Notes: generated by a model not told the origin, from the sequence alone. A DNA stretch of 64,000 nucleotides from Kitasatospora sp. NBC_01250 (GCF_036226465.1 NZ_CP108476.1:8742001-8806000); one strand, 5' to 3'; counted from the first letter of the stretch, positions 38,556-47,498 are shown. A program made the numbers and translations.

Positions 38556-38615
38556 TGGTCCTACGATGCGGCCGGGGCTCGCGATGGCCGGTGCCCGGTC
38601 GGCCGGTCAGAAGAG

Positions 38616-40097
38616 CTAGTACGCCCCGCCGGTGGTACCGCCGTCGCCCGTCCCGCCGTCAGTCCCGCCGTCGCCGGTGCCGCCACCGGTTCCTGCGCCC
38701 GTGCCGCCGCTGCCCGTGCCACCGCTACCCGTCCCACCGTTACCCGTCCCGCCGCCGCCCGTTCCGCCTCCTCCGGCGGCAGCTGCGAAGGCGCCGGTCC
38801 CGTTGGGCGTGCCGAGCCCGGTCGGCCCGTCGTAGCCCGAGCCGGCGGTGCACAGGTAGTTCGGCGTGCAGGTCGTGGTGGCGCCGGAGGTGACGTCGTT
38901 GAGCGCGTCGGTGTGCGCGTACGGATAAGCGGCCGGGCTGGTGCCGTCGGCCGGGGCGCCCGCCAGGGCGTAGGTCGCGGCGATGACCGGGGCGGCGGCC
39001 GAGGTGCCGCCTATGACGTTCCAGCCGCCGTTGCCGTTGGAGGTGTCGTAGCTGGCGACGCCGGTGGCCGGGTCGGCGACGGCGGACACGTCGGCGACGG
39101 TGCGCTTGGTGCAGCCCTGGTCCTGCTGCCACGCGGGCTTGCTCTCGAAGCCGGAACAGCCGGAGCCGGCCCCCTCGTTGGCCGAGGTCGCCCAGGCCGC
39201 CTCGGTCCAGCCGCGCGCGTTGTCCGCCTTCGTCAGCGCGGTCCCGCCGACGGCCGTGACGTACGGGGAGGCGGCGGGGTACTCGACACCGAAGCCGGAG
39301 TCACCCGAGGACGCGGTGATCGCCACGCCGGGGTGGTGGTAGAACTGCGCGTCCTCGCTGGTCTCGTCGGGCGTCTCGGGGCCGCCGTAGCTGTTGGAGA
39401 CGAACTTCGCGCCCAGCTGGACGGCCGTGTTCACCGCGGTGCCCAGGTCGTTGCCGCTCTCGGAGTTCGCTTCCACCAGCAGGATGTGGCAGTTGGGGCA
39501 GACGGCCGAGACCATGTCGACGTCGAGGGACTCCTCGCCGGTCCAGTCGTCGTTGGCCGGCGCCGGCTGCGGCAGTCCGCCGGCGCTGCCGTCCTGGCCG
39601 ACCTTGGTGAAACAGCCGTCCGCCGCGGTGCAGGCGGGCAGGTCGAACTGACTGCGGTAGACGCCGAGATCGCTCTCGGCGGTGGGGTCGTCGTAGGCGT
39701 CGACGATGGCCACCGTCTGCCCCTTGCCACCGGAGGCGGCGGCCGAGGCCAGGTTGTAGGCGGACTGCAGGTCCGCCGGTCCGTACCCGCCGACGCTGCC
39801 GGCGGCCCGGGAGGCACCGGCGCGGGCCAGGTGCGGCTTGATGTCGGTGCGCACCAGCGCGTTGCAGGAGTAGCGGCCGGGCGAGGCGGGCGGGCAGGCC
39901 TGGCGGTACTGCTCGGTGCCGAGGGCGACACGGTGCGGGGAACTCCCGGCGGTGACCGCCGCGTTGGCGTTGAGCGCGATGACGCTGCCGGCGATCACGG
40001 CAGCCGCGCCGGAGCCCGCTGCGGCCACCCGCAGGCGGCGCTTGAGTGCGGAGCGCCGGTGGGAGGGCTTGCTGGGTGGCGTCTGAGCGTGCGACAA
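38616..40097 (-). CDS. Secreted S53 family (sedolisin-type) serine protease
   Basis: 493 residues from a TTG start at 40097; AGGAG lies 7 nt upstream, which decides this start against longer in-frame ATGs. The N-terminus is a signal peptide with a basic head (SALKRRLRVAAAG) and an AlaAsnAla-type cleavage region. The mature part has the sedolisin layout: E188 and D192 within EESLD (catalytic Glu/Asp pair), D266 in SSGDSGFG (oxyanion Asp) and S366 in GGTSAAAP (nucleophile). The usual long S53 propeptide is largely absent. The last 50 residues are Gly/Thr repeats (GGTG units), a low-complexity tail rather than a recognisable wall anchor. Transcribed alone, towards the NRPS operon. Probably an extracellular protease; no link to the peptide cluster is evident. 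Confidence 0.93.
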   Translation of the reverse strand: MSHAQTPPSKPSHRRSALKRRLRVAAAGSGAAAVIAGSVIALNANAAVTAGSSPHRVALGTEQYRQACPPASPGRYSCNALVRTDIKPHLARAGASRAAGSVGGYGPADLQSAYNLASAAASGGKGQTVAIVDAYDDPTAESDLGVYRSQFDLPACTAADGCFTKVGQDGSAGGLPQPAPANDDWTGEESLDVDMVSAVCPNCHILLVEANSESGNDLGTAVNTAVQLGAKFVSNSYGGPETPDETSEDAQFYHHPGVAITASSGDSGFGVEYPAASPYVTAVGGTALTKADNARGWTEAAWATSANEGAGSGCSGFESKPAWQQDQGCTKRTVADVSAVADPATGVASYDTSNGNGGWNVIGGTSAAAPVIAATYALAGAPADGTSPAAYPYAHTDALNDVTSGATTTCTPNYLCTAGSGYDGPTGLGTPNGTGAFAAAAGGGGTGGGGTGNGGTGSGGTGSGGTGAGTGGGTGDGGTDGGTGDGGTTGGAY

Positions 40098-40431
40098 AAC
40101 GGTTCTCCTTGCCGGATGGGTCGCCCGGCGACGGGGCACCGCAGCGGCGCCACCTGTCGACGGGAAAGAGGTACGAGCTGCCCGGGCTCGGACGATCACC
40201 GGGACTCCTGGCCCGATCCTAGGTAGCCCGAAACGCGCAAATGCCACATCACGGACTTCCACAGAGTTCCCTAAGGAAGCGCTCACCTGACCCTTCGACA
40301 GCCCTGCCCGCCGGCCATCGGCCGCCCGGCCGCCATCGCCCGGGCCGCGGCGCACCCTCGGGCCGCCCGCCTCCCGGGTGGCCCCATAGGCTGTCGCAGC
40401 AGGACCGGCGACGACGGAAAGGGGCAGGTCG
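40098..40431. promoter_or_regulatory. Divergent intergenic region, protease (-) and small protein (+)
   Basis: 334 nt without a gene. On the minus strand a possible -10 box TAGGAT is read from 40220 to 40215, with weak -35 candidates about 19 nt further upstream. The protease ribosome site is at 40109-40105. For the plus-strand gene only GAAAGG upstream of ATG 40432 is seen. No operator-like palindrome was recognised. Confidence 0.35.
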
Positions 40432-40797
40432 ATGGGCGTCTACGTGTCGGTCAGAGGATGGCTGGAGTGCGACGAGAAGCAACTCGTCGCCGTCGAGCAG
40501 GTCCTGGCGTCCCACGCGGACGATCACTACTCCGACGGATGGAGCACCCCGCGGCGGCAGATCAACTGGACCCGCTTCATCTTCTACGGCGCCGACATCC
40601 GCGCGTCGGCCCTGGACTGGTTCGCGGAGCAGATCCGAGAGATCGCCCGGATCCCGGCGTCCGACGACGACGGGGACCTGGTCCGGGGTCTGTTCCTCGT
40701 CGGCCACGAAGTCGACGGGACGAGCGAGTGGCAGGTCCGCGAGGGCCGGCTCTTCATCACCTCCGCCGGTGCGGACCGCCACTACCTCGACGGATAG
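40432..40797 (+). CDS. Conserved hypothetical small cytoplasmic protein
   Basis: 121 residues beginning MGVYVSVRGWLECDE. No signal peptide, no membrane segment, and many Trp and acidic residues (pI acidic by eye). It resembles a family of unknown function that I associate with Streptomyces genomes, recognisable by the RGWLECDE start, the FYGADIR centre and the HEVDG end. GAAAGG stands about 10 nt before the ATG. It stands alone between a divergent protease gene and another unknown gene. Function not known. Confidence 0.75.
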   Translation: MGVYVSVRGWLECDEKQLVAVEQVLASHADDHYSDGWSTPRRQINWTRFIFYGADIRASALDWFAEQIREIARIPASDDDGDLVRGLFLVGHEVDGTSEWQVREGRLFITSAGADRHYLDG

Positions 40798-41057
40798 GCG
40801 CCACCCGTCGCGAGCGAGCCCCACTCGCCACTCGGGGGGCGTGTGGGGCGCAACGGGGGCTGTGGGACCACCCCTTGGCTTCCGTCCGGTGGCGGGGGCC
40901 GCCGGGTGGCGGCCTGGTCCTCCGACCTCCCGCGCCGTGGTCGGGGGGCGTGGTTGGTGCACGGGCCGTCTTCGGGATTCGCCGGATCTCCGGCGCCCCG
41001 CGCCTTACGCTACGAACAGGCCGCGCTACCGAATGTGGCCGCGTGAGGAGGAGTCCT

Positions 41058-41603
41058 GTGTCTTCGCCATCGTCCTGTGACCCCGAGTTCGCTCCTGTCG
41101 GCGATGTGGCCGCGGCGCTCATGGTGATCGATTCCCGGCTCAAGGCCGTCTACGAGGGCCGGACCGAAACGGACCCCGAACACCGGCGGATGATCGATCA
41201 GTTCGCGGCGTCCATGGGGCCGGCGGGGTTCGACGACCTGCTCGACGGTGCCTGCACGCTGATCTTCATGTACATGAGCTGGCTGCGCAGAGCCTGCGAG
41301 GAGCACGAGCAGGACATCGTCGAGCACGTGGTGCCCACCCTGGTGGCCACGATGCGCATGATGCCCAGGACGTTCCGCCCCGAGGTCATCCCCACCATGG
41401 TCGGCCTGCTCGTCGCCGCCGGCACCGGCCTGAGCCCCAACCTGTGGCGCGCGCAGTACGGAGCCTGGACCGAGGCCGAGATGAACCCCCTGGAGGCCAC
41501 CACCGTCCTGCTCGCGGAGCACATCAACCGGATCGCCGGCGACGACCGGGACTTCGCCACCCGCTTGATCACCGACGCCCTGTCCGAGGCGATCGAGGAC
41601 TGA
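41058..41603 (+). CDS. Hypothetical helical protein
   Basis: 181 residues from GTG 41058, chosen because GAGGAGGAG lies directly upstream (41045-41053). The protein is almost wholly alpha-helical by pattern, rich in Met and acidic residues (IFMYMSW, TMRMM), with no signal peptide and no clear transmembrane span. I do not recognise the family. The preceding 260 nt (40798-41057) hold nothing I can identify. It converges on the glutamate-synthase-like gene, with a strong hairpin between them. Confidence 0.7.
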   Translation: MSSPSSCDPEFAPVGDVAAALMVIDSRLKAVYEGRTETDPEHRRMIDQFAASMGPAGFDDLLDGACTLIFMYMSWLRRACEEHEQDIVEHVVPTLVATMRMMPRTFRPEVIPTMVGLLVAAGTGLSPNLWRAQYGAWTEAEMNPLEATTVLLAEHINRIAGDDRDFATRLITDALSEAIED

Positions 41604-41702
41604 CGGGCAGCGGCCCGCGCGGGCACGGGGAATCGCCTGCCGCGCCCCCGGGAGCAGGCCACCGCAGGCGGGGCCACCCGAGCCGGTCGATCGGCGCGAC
41701 CG

Positions 41703-41756
41703 CCAGTGCTGCCCTGTGCTCCCGCGGGAGCACAGGGCAGCGCAGGGCAGCACTGG
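41703..41756. terminator. Convergent terminator with two alternative stems
   Basis: A perfect 34-nt palindrome (41708-41741) built of GCTGCCCTGTGCTCCC and its complement. The outer sequence CCAGTGCTGCCCTG (41703-41716) can pair instead with 41743-41756, which opens the inner stem. It lies between two convergent genes and most likely ends both transcripts. Confidence 0.8.
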
Positions 41757-41776
41757 GGCTCGTCGCCGTCGGCGCG

Positions 41777-43321
41777 TCAGACGGCCGGCGCCCAGCCGGT
41801 GGCCGGCTTCGGGGAGAGGAGTCCCGTGATCTCGTCGGCGAGGTGCGGGCCGAGCTCGCCCCAGCCCTCCTTGTAGCCGTAGACGCCGGCCAGGGTGCGG
41901 GCCTCGTAGTCGCCGTTCATGATCTCGATGTCGTCGGGCGTGATGAGTCCCGGGTGGGCGACGCCGAGGGCGGAGGAGACCTTGAGCAGTTCCTTGCGCA
42001 GGGTGCGCAGGTAGACGGCGGCCCGGGTGGCCTTCGAGGCCGGGTCGAGGCCGCGGGCCAGCCAGGGGTTCTGGGTGGCGATGCCGGTGGGGCACTTGTC
42101 GGTGTGGCACTTCTGCGCCTGGATGCAGCCGATCGACAGCATCGCCTCACGGGCGACGTTGATCATGTCGACGCCCAGCGCGAACGCGACCGCGGCGTTC
42201 TCCGGCAGGCCGAGCTTGCCGGAGCCGATGAAGGTCAGGTCGTCGGTCAGCCCCAGCTCGGCGAAGGTGCCGTAGACCCGGGAGAAGCCCATCCGGAACG
42301 GCAGCGACACCGAGTCGGCGAACATCCGCGGTGCCGCCCCGGTGCCGCCCTCGCCGCCGTCGATCGTCACGAAGTCGACGCCACGGTCGCCGCGCGCCAT
42401 CAGCGTGGCCAGCTCCTGCCAGAAGCCCAGGTCTCCCACCGCGCTCTTGACCCCGACCGGCACCCCGGTCTCGGCGGCGAGCAGCTCGACGAAGTCGAGC
42501 ATCGAGTCGACGTCGCTGAACGCGGTGTGCCGCGACGGGGAGGCGCAGTCCTTGCCGGCCGGGATGCCGCGGATGGCGGCGATCTCCTCGGTCACCTTCG
42601 CGCCCGGCAGCATCCCGCCCAGCCCCGGCTTGGCGCCCTGCGAGAGCTTGATCTCTATCGCCTTGACCGGGGCGCCGGCGACCACGTCCTTGAGCTTGTC
42701 GAGGTTGAAGGTGCCGTCCTCGTTGCGGCAGCCGAAGTACGCCGTACCGATCTGCAGGACGAGGTCGCCGCCGTTGCGGTGGTACGGCGAGAGGCCGCCC
42801 TCGCCCGTGTTGTGCATCGTGCCGGCCAGCGCCGCACCCTTGTTGAGCGCGGTGATGGCCGCGCCGGAGAGCGATCCGAAGCTCATCGCGGAGACGTTCA
42901 CCACGCTCGCCGGCCGGAACGCCTCGGCCCGCCCGCGCGGTCCGCCCAGCACCTTGGCCGAGGGCAGCGGTGCCTGCGGGTCGTGCGCGTCGGGCAGCGT
43001 GCCGGCGAACGTGCGCTGCTTCAGGTAGGCGTGCCCCTGCACGTGCTCGACGTCGACCTCGGTGCCGAACCCGGAGTAGTTGTTCTCCTCCTTCGCCGAC
43101 GCGTAGATCCAGCTGCGCTGGTCACGACTGAACGGGCGCTCCTCCTCGTTGGAGGTCACGATGTACTGCCGCAGCTCCGGCCCGATCGTCTCCAACAGGT
43201 ACCGGGCGTGCCCGATCACCGGGAAGTTCCGGAGCAGTGCGTGCCTCTTCTGGATGAGGTCGCGGGCTGCCAGAACCGCCACCGCTGCTGCGGCTGCCGT
43301 GCCGATCTTCCGGGCGTGCAT
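41777..43321 (-). CDS. FMN-binding glutamate synthase family protein
   Basis: 514 residues from ATG 43321; AGGAGG 7 nt upstream settles this start over a longer in-frame one. It matches the FMN/Fe-S domain of the glutamate synthase large subunit: the glycine-rich IDGGEGGTGAAP element, SAMSFGSLSG, and a cysteine triad C399, C405, C410 (CIQAQKC...DKCPTG) for a 3Fe-4S centre. The glutaminase domain of true GltB is missing, so it belongs to the short GltB-like oxidoreductases whose substrate is unsettled. The N-terminus has a hydrophobic stretch (IGTAAAAAVAVLAA), which could anchor it in the membrane. Transcribed alone. Confidence 0.92.
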   Translation of the reverse strand: MHARKIGTAAAAAVAVLAARDLIQKRHALLRNFPVIGHARYLLETIGPELRQYIVTSNEEERPFSRDQRSWIYASAKEENNYSGFGTEVDVEHVQGHAYLKQRTFAGTLPDAHDPQAPLPSAKVLGGPRGRAEAFRPASVVNVSAMSFGSLSGAAITALNKGAALAGTMHNTGEGGLSPYHRNGGDLVLQIGTAYFGCRNEDGTFNLDKLKDVVAGAPVKAIEIKLSQGAKPGLGGMLPGAKVTEEIAAIRGIPAGKDCASPSRHTAFSDVDSMLDFVELLAAETGVPVGVKSAVGDLGFWQELATLMARGDRGVDFVTIDGGEGGTGAAPRMFADSVSLPFRMGFSRVYGTFAELGLTDDLTFIGSGKLGLPENAAVAFALGVDMINVAREAMLSIGCIQAQKCHTDKCPTGIATQNPWLARGLDPASKATRAAVYLRTLRKELLKVSSALGVAHPGLITPDDIEIMNGDYEARTLAGVYGYKEGWGELGPHLADEITGLLSPKPATGWAPAV

Positions 43322-43821
43322 GAACGTTCCTCCTGGATGCACGACCCCATCGTCATCGGTGGAGCCGCTGTGTCGTGTCGGGCGTTGGACGGCGGCACAC
43401 GACCAAGCGGGCATCAGTGTCCGTCGAAGAATGCGAACTGATAGTAGGAGGCCCCCCGGACCGGCCCGTGATCAGGGGGCCGGTCCGGGATCCGGCTGGG
43501 CGTCCCAGCTGTTGGGCGACTGTCCGCGGCGCCCCGCCCGCGCACCCGGCCCGCCGCTGCGCCAACGCCGCGACCGACCCGGGTCCAGGCGCCCCGGAGC
43601 GGACTGCTCGGCGTGGCGCGGCGCGTCGGCGACCGGGGGTGATCACCCTTGCCCGACGGGGGCGCACCCCTCGCAGTGGTCCAGACCTATTGACGGGCTC
43701 TGCCGTCGCTCCTACGATCCGGTCCGGCACAGCCCCACATGTCCCCACCTCACCCAGAGCCGGGCGTCACGCCCCCACGCGTCGGTCCTGTCCATGGCGC
43801 TCGGCGGGAAGGGAGCCCAGC
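43322..43821 (+). promoter_or_regulatory. Chitinase upstream region with promoter and dre-like operator
   Basis: A 500-nt intergenic region between divergent genes. A well-formed promoter is seen for the chitinase: TTGACG at 43690-43695, a 17-nt spacer and TACGAT at 43713-43718. Next to its -35 box lies AGTGGTCCAGACCTAT (43675-43690), matching the 16-bp DasR operator consensus at 13 positions and containing the 12-bp element known from Streptomyces chitinase promoters. The remaining sequence (43322-43670) shows nothing I can name. Confidence 0.8.
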
Positions 43822-45627
43822 ATGTTCCGTCGGAAGCCACCCGCGCCGACCGCTCCAACCGCTGCACCTGCGCCAACCACGCCGCCCACGCCACCCATGC
43901 CACCCACGTCGCCCGCGCCGACCGCGCCACGTCCGTCGGGCGATGTCCGCCCCCGGCAGGCGGCCCTGGGGCGCGCGGCGCAGGTGAACCGGATCAGCCG
44001 CGCCGAGCAGGGACCGGCCGTCCGGCGGCGCTCCCTCGCCGCGGTGAGCGCCGCCGCCCTCATCGGTGCGGGCGTCGTCGCGTCCGGCTCCGTCACGGCC
44101 GGGGCCGCCACCACGGCCAACCTGGTGACCAACCCCGGATTCGAGAGCGGACTCTCGGGCTGGACGTGCTCCAGCGGGTCCGCCACGATCGTCAGCAGTC
44201 CGGTCCACTCGGGTGCCGCCGCGCTCCAGGCCGCGCCGACCGGCCAGGACACCGCCCAGTGCTCCCAGACCGTCAGCGTGCAGCCCAACTCCCCCTACAC
44301 GCTGAGCGCCTACGTCCAGGGCAGCTACGTCTACCTGGGTGCCACCGGCAGCGGCATCACCAGCGCGCCGTCCACCTGGACGCCGAACAGCCCCTCGTAC
44401 AGTCAGCTGAGCGTCGCCTTCACCACGGGTCCGAGCACCACCTCGGTGACCGTCTACCTGCACGGCTGGTACGGGCAGCCCGCGTACTACGCGGACGACG
44501 TGTCGCTCACCGGCCCCGGCGGCAGCAGCCCCACGCCCACCACGGCGCCCCCGACGACCGTGCCGCCGACCACGCCGCCACCCCCCACCACGCCGCCGCC
44601 GCCGACGACCGCGCCGCCCACCACGCCGCCGCCCACCACCGCGCCGCCGACGACGACGCCTCCCACCGGTGGCACCTGCCCCACGAAGCCCAAGCCGTCG
44701 GGCAAGGTCCTGCAGGGCTACTGGGAGAACTGGGACGGCGCCGCGAACGGCGTCCACCCCGGCATGGGCTGGATCCCCATCACGGACAGCCGGATCGCCG
44801 TGAACGGCTACAACGTCATCAACGCCGCCTTCCCGGTGATCCTCTCCGACGGCACCGTCGAGTGGCAGGACGGCATGGACACCAACGTCAAGGTCCCGAC
44901 CCCCGCCGAGATGTGCCAGGCGAAGGCGGCCGGGGCGACGATCCTGATGTCGATCGGCGGAGCCTCCGCGGGCATCGACCTGAGCTCCAGCACCGTCGCC
45001 GACCGGTTCGTGGCGACCGTCGTCCCGATCCTCAAGGAGTACAACTTCGACGGGATCGACATCGACATCGAGACCGGCCTCGCCGGCAGCGGCGACATCA
45101 ACACGCTCTCCGCCTCGCAGGCCAACCTGGAGCGGATCATCGACGGCGTGCTGTCCCAGATGCCCGCGGGCTTCGGCCTGACGATGGCCCCCGAAACCGC
45201 CTACGTCACCGGCGGCAGCGTCACCTACGGGTCGATCTGGGGCGCCTACCTGCCGATCGTCAAGAAGTACGCCGACAACGGGCACCTGTGGTGGCTGAAC
45301 ATGCAGTACTACAACGGCAGCATGTACGGCTGCTCCGGCGATTCCTACGAGGCCGGCACCGTGCAGGGCTTCACCGCGCAGACCACCTGCCTGAACAACG
45401 GCCTGACCATTCAGGGCACCACCATCAAGGTGCCCTACGACGAGCAGGTGCCCGGCCTGCCGGCCCAACCCGGCGCGGGTGGCGGCTACATGGCGCCGAG
45501 CCTGGTCGGCCAGTCGTGGAACGCCTTCGGCGGTTCGCTGAAGGGGCTCATGACGTGGTCGCTCAACTGGGACGGCTCACTCGGCTGGACCTTCGGCGAC
45601 AACGTCAAGTCGCTCCAGGGCCGCTGA
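43822..45627 (+). CDS. Secreted GH18 chitinase with N-terminal carbohydrate-binding module
   Basis: 601 residues from ATG 43822 (GGGAAGGGAG about 7 nt upstream). Layout: an unusual Pro/Thr/Ala-rich head (residues 1-67), a signal-like segment after VRRRSLA (68-97), a CenC-like beta-sandwich carbohydrate-binding module starting NLVTNPGFESG (100-232), a Pro/Thr linker (233-290), and the GH18 barrel (291-600). The catalytic motif reads DGIDIDIE, residues 410-417, with E417 the proton donor. It hydrolyses chitin outside the cell. The head before the signal segment is long for a Sec substrate; a GTG at 43984 (VNRISRAE) is an alternative start but has no clear ribosome site. It converges with a second chitinase that carries the same binding module. 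Confidence 0.95.
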   Translation: MFRRKPPAPTAPTAAPAPTTPPTPPMPPTSPAPTAPRPSGDVRPRQAALGRAAQVNRISRAEQGPAVRRRSLAAVSAAALIGAGVVASGSVTAGAATTANLVTNPGFESGLSGWTCSSGSATIVSSPVHSGAAALQAAPTGQDTAQCSQTVSVQPNSPYTLSAYVQGSYVYLGATGSGITSAPSTWTPNSPSYSQLSVAFTTGPSTTSVTVYLHGWYGQPAYYADDVSLTGPGGSSPTPTTAPPTTVPPTTPPPPTTPPPPTTAPPTTPPPTTAPPTTTPPTGGTCPTKPKPSGKVLQGYWENWDGAANGVHPGMGWIPITDSRIAVNGYNVINAAFPVILSDGTVEWQDGMDTNVKVPTPAEMCQAKAAGATILMSIGGASAGIDLSSSTVADRFVATVVPILKEYNFDGIDIDIETGLAGSGDINTLSASQANLERIIDGVLSQMPAGFGLTMAPETAYVTGGSVTYGSIWGAYLPIVKKYADNGHLWWLNMQYYNGSMYGCSGDSYEAGTVQGFTAQTTCLNNGLTIQGTTIKVPYDEQVPGLPAQPGAGGGYMAPSLVGQSWNAFGGSLKGLMTWSLNWDGSLGWTFGDNVKSLQGR

Positions 45628-45650
45628 CGTCCCGTCGACTCTCCGCCGCC

Positions 45651-45697
45651 CGGTCGGCCGGCCCCGGTCGGCCGGCCCCGTCCGGGGCGGCCGGCCG
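45651..45697. terminator. Terminator between convergent chitinases
   Basis: A 14-bp sequence CGGTCGGCCGGCCC is repeated in tandem (45651-45664, 45665-45678). The second copy pairs with the inverted sequence at 45683-45697, with a small bulge, to form a GC-only hairpin. It lies within the 83 nt between two convergent stop codons. Confidence 0.6.
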
Positions 45698-45710
45698 GGC
45701 AGCGGGCGGG

Positions 45711-47417
45711 TCAGCTCAGGCTGAAGTCGTCGGCGTCCACCGCGCCCTGGCCGTACCAGCCGTGCACGTAGACCGTGACCGTGCCGCTGCTTCCGGTGGT
45801 GAAGGGGACCGTCACCTGGTTCCACGTCGATCCGTTGGACCAGGCGCTGGCCGTCGCGCCGCCCGAGACGCCCACGTAGGCGTACGGGCCCTGGACCCAG
45901 GCCGTCAGCGTGTAGCTGTGGTTGGGCGCGAGGGTGACCGTCTGGTCGGTCTCGCCGGTGCTGCCGGCGGTGGGGGTCACCTGGAGCGCGTAGCTGCCGG
46001 AGTGGACCGGGCTGGAGACCACGGTGCCGCCACCCGTCCACGGGCCCAGAGCGCCCGTCTCGAAGCCGGCGTTGGCCAGCGCGCCGCCGCCCCCGCCCCC
46101 GCCACCGCTGCCGGTGACCGTGAGGGTGAAGGTCGCGCTGTGGCTTCCGGTGCTCGCGGTGCCGGTGACGGTGATCGGGTAGGAGCCGGCGGCCACCGAG
46201 GAGGCGACGGTGGCCGTCAGCGTCGAGCCGGCGCCGGAGCTGACCGAGGCCGGGCTGAAGGCGAGGCTCACGCCCGAGGGCGCGCCGGAGGCGGAGAGGG
46301 TGACCGGCTCGGCGCTGCCGGCGGTGACCGCGGTGGACACGGTCGCCGTGGTGGAGCCGCCCTGGGCCACCGAGGCCGAGCCCGGGGCGACGGCGAGCGA
46401 GAAGTCGCTGCTCGTCGTCCCGCCGCCCCCGCCGCCGCTGCCCTCGTACGGGACGAACGCGTCGGTGAACGCCAGGTTGCTCTGGCCGATCTCACTGCAG
46501 GTGGACAGGGAGTTGGCGGTGCCGCTGCAGGGCTGGTCGCGGTCGATCGACCAGAACGCGAGACGGCCGACGCCGTGCTGCGCGGCGAAGCTCTCCACCG
46601 TCTGGGCGTCCGCCAGGGTGAAGGTGGAGCCGTCGTCGTTCTTGCCGATCATCGGGGTGATCCCGAGGTTGGCGTAGGTGTAGCTCGGGTCGACCGACTG
46701 CATCTGGGCGAGCGTGGCCTGGGCGGCGGCCACCGAGCCCTGGCCCATCTCGGTGCCGCTGCCGGTGTAGTAGTCCATGGTCATGATGTTGACCACGTCG
46801 ATCTTGATGCCCGCGTTCTTGGCGGCCTGGACGATGTTGACACCGTCCGCGGTCAGGCCGTTCGCCAGCACCGGGAGCGTCATCGAGAACTGCAGGGCGG
46901 GGTTGGCCGCCTTGAGGTCCTTCATCGCCTGCATCTGGCGGGCCACCGAGGCGGTGTCCGCGATGGCGGCGCCTTCGATGTCGAAGTCGAGCTGGGTGAC
47001 GCCGTAGTCGTTGATGATGGCCTGGTAGCCGGCGTCGATGCTGCTCTGGGTGGTGCAGGTCCAGGCGAGCGGTTCCCCGGAGGCGCCGCCGGAGGAGACG
47101 ATCAGCGAGGCGCCCTCGGACTTCGCCTTGGCGATCAGCGGGTCGGTGAAGGAGTCGGCGCCGATCGGGAGGGTGTCTCCCCAGACCTGGTTGCAGCCGG
47201 TGCCCAGCACGAAGGCCGCGGTGTAGGCCTTGAGGCCGTGCGCCGTGATGGCGGTGTCGAGCAGGCCTTCCTGACTGTTCGACATGTCGACGTAGGGCGC
47301 TACGGAGTAGACGCTGGTGGCGCCGGCCGCGCTGCTGGCGGGGGCCAGCGCGACCACCGAGCCGGTGGCCGCCAGCGCGAGGGCGCAGACGGAACCGGCG
47401 ATTCTTGCCACACGCAT
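45711..47417 (-). CDS. Secreted GH18 chitinase with C-terminal carbohydrate-binding module
   Basis: 568 residues from ATG 47417 (MRVARIAGSV), with a purine-rich AAAGGGG site upstream. A clear signal peptide ends at SSAAGA. The GH18 domain (about 30-330) carries LDFDIEG with D144, D146 and E148. A Gly-rich linker leads to an immunoglobulin-like domain (about 345-440, with ITVTGTASTGSHSATFTLTV), then another Gly linker and a carbohydrate-binding module (about 450-568). That module is homologous to the one in the neighbouring chitinase: both contain VVSSPVHSG or IVSSPVHSG, YTL(T/S)A, and VYVHGWYGQ or VYLHGWYGQ. The GH18 type differs from its neighbour, so the pair probably acts in complementary fashion on chitin. 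Confidence 0.95.
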   Translation of the reverse strand: MRVARIAGSVCALALAATGSVVALAPASSAAGATSVYSVAPYVDMSNSQEGLLDTAITAHGLKAYTAAFVLGTGCNQVWGDTLPIGADSFTDPLIAKAKSEGASLIVSSGGASGEPLAWTCTTQSSIDAGYQAIINDYGVTQLDFDIEGAAIADTASVARQMQAMKDLKAANPALQFSMTLPVLANGLTADGVNIVQAAKNAGIKIDVVNIMTMDYYTGSGTEMGQGSVAAAQATLAQMQSVDPSYTYANLGITPMIGKNDDGSTFTLADAQTVESFAAQHGVGRLAFWSIDRDQPCSGTANSLSTCSEIGQSNLAFTDAFVPYEGSGGGGGGTTSSDFSLAVAPGSASVAQGGSTTATVSTAVTAGSAEPVTLSASGAPSGVSLAFSPASVSSGAGSTLTATVASSVAAGSYPITVTGTASTGSHSATFTLTVTGSGGGGGGGGALANAGFETGALGPWTGGGTVVSSPVHSGSYALQVTPTAGSTGETDQTVTLAPNHSYTLTAWVQGPYAYVGVSGGATASAWSNGSTWNQVTVPFTTGSSGTVTVYVHGWYGQGAVDADDFSLS

Positions 47418-47498
47418 GGCAGTGGACCCCTTTCGGGAACGCCCGTCGGGCGCTGTGGGGGTGGGGTGGGGGGAGGAGAAACGCAGACAGAGCCTGAG

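Noticed and set aside
38320..38619. Small open frame after the TAG in the S12 remnant
   Set aside because: Its first part (VTPYDPAK) is the continuation of the broken hydrolase and the remainder is Arg/Ala noise.
44523..44665. Repetitive Pro/Thr-coding tract as a CRISPR or minisatellite
   Set aside because: It is the interdomain linker of a chitinase, in frame, with irregular short units and no spacers. No CRISPR array was seen anywhere in the window.
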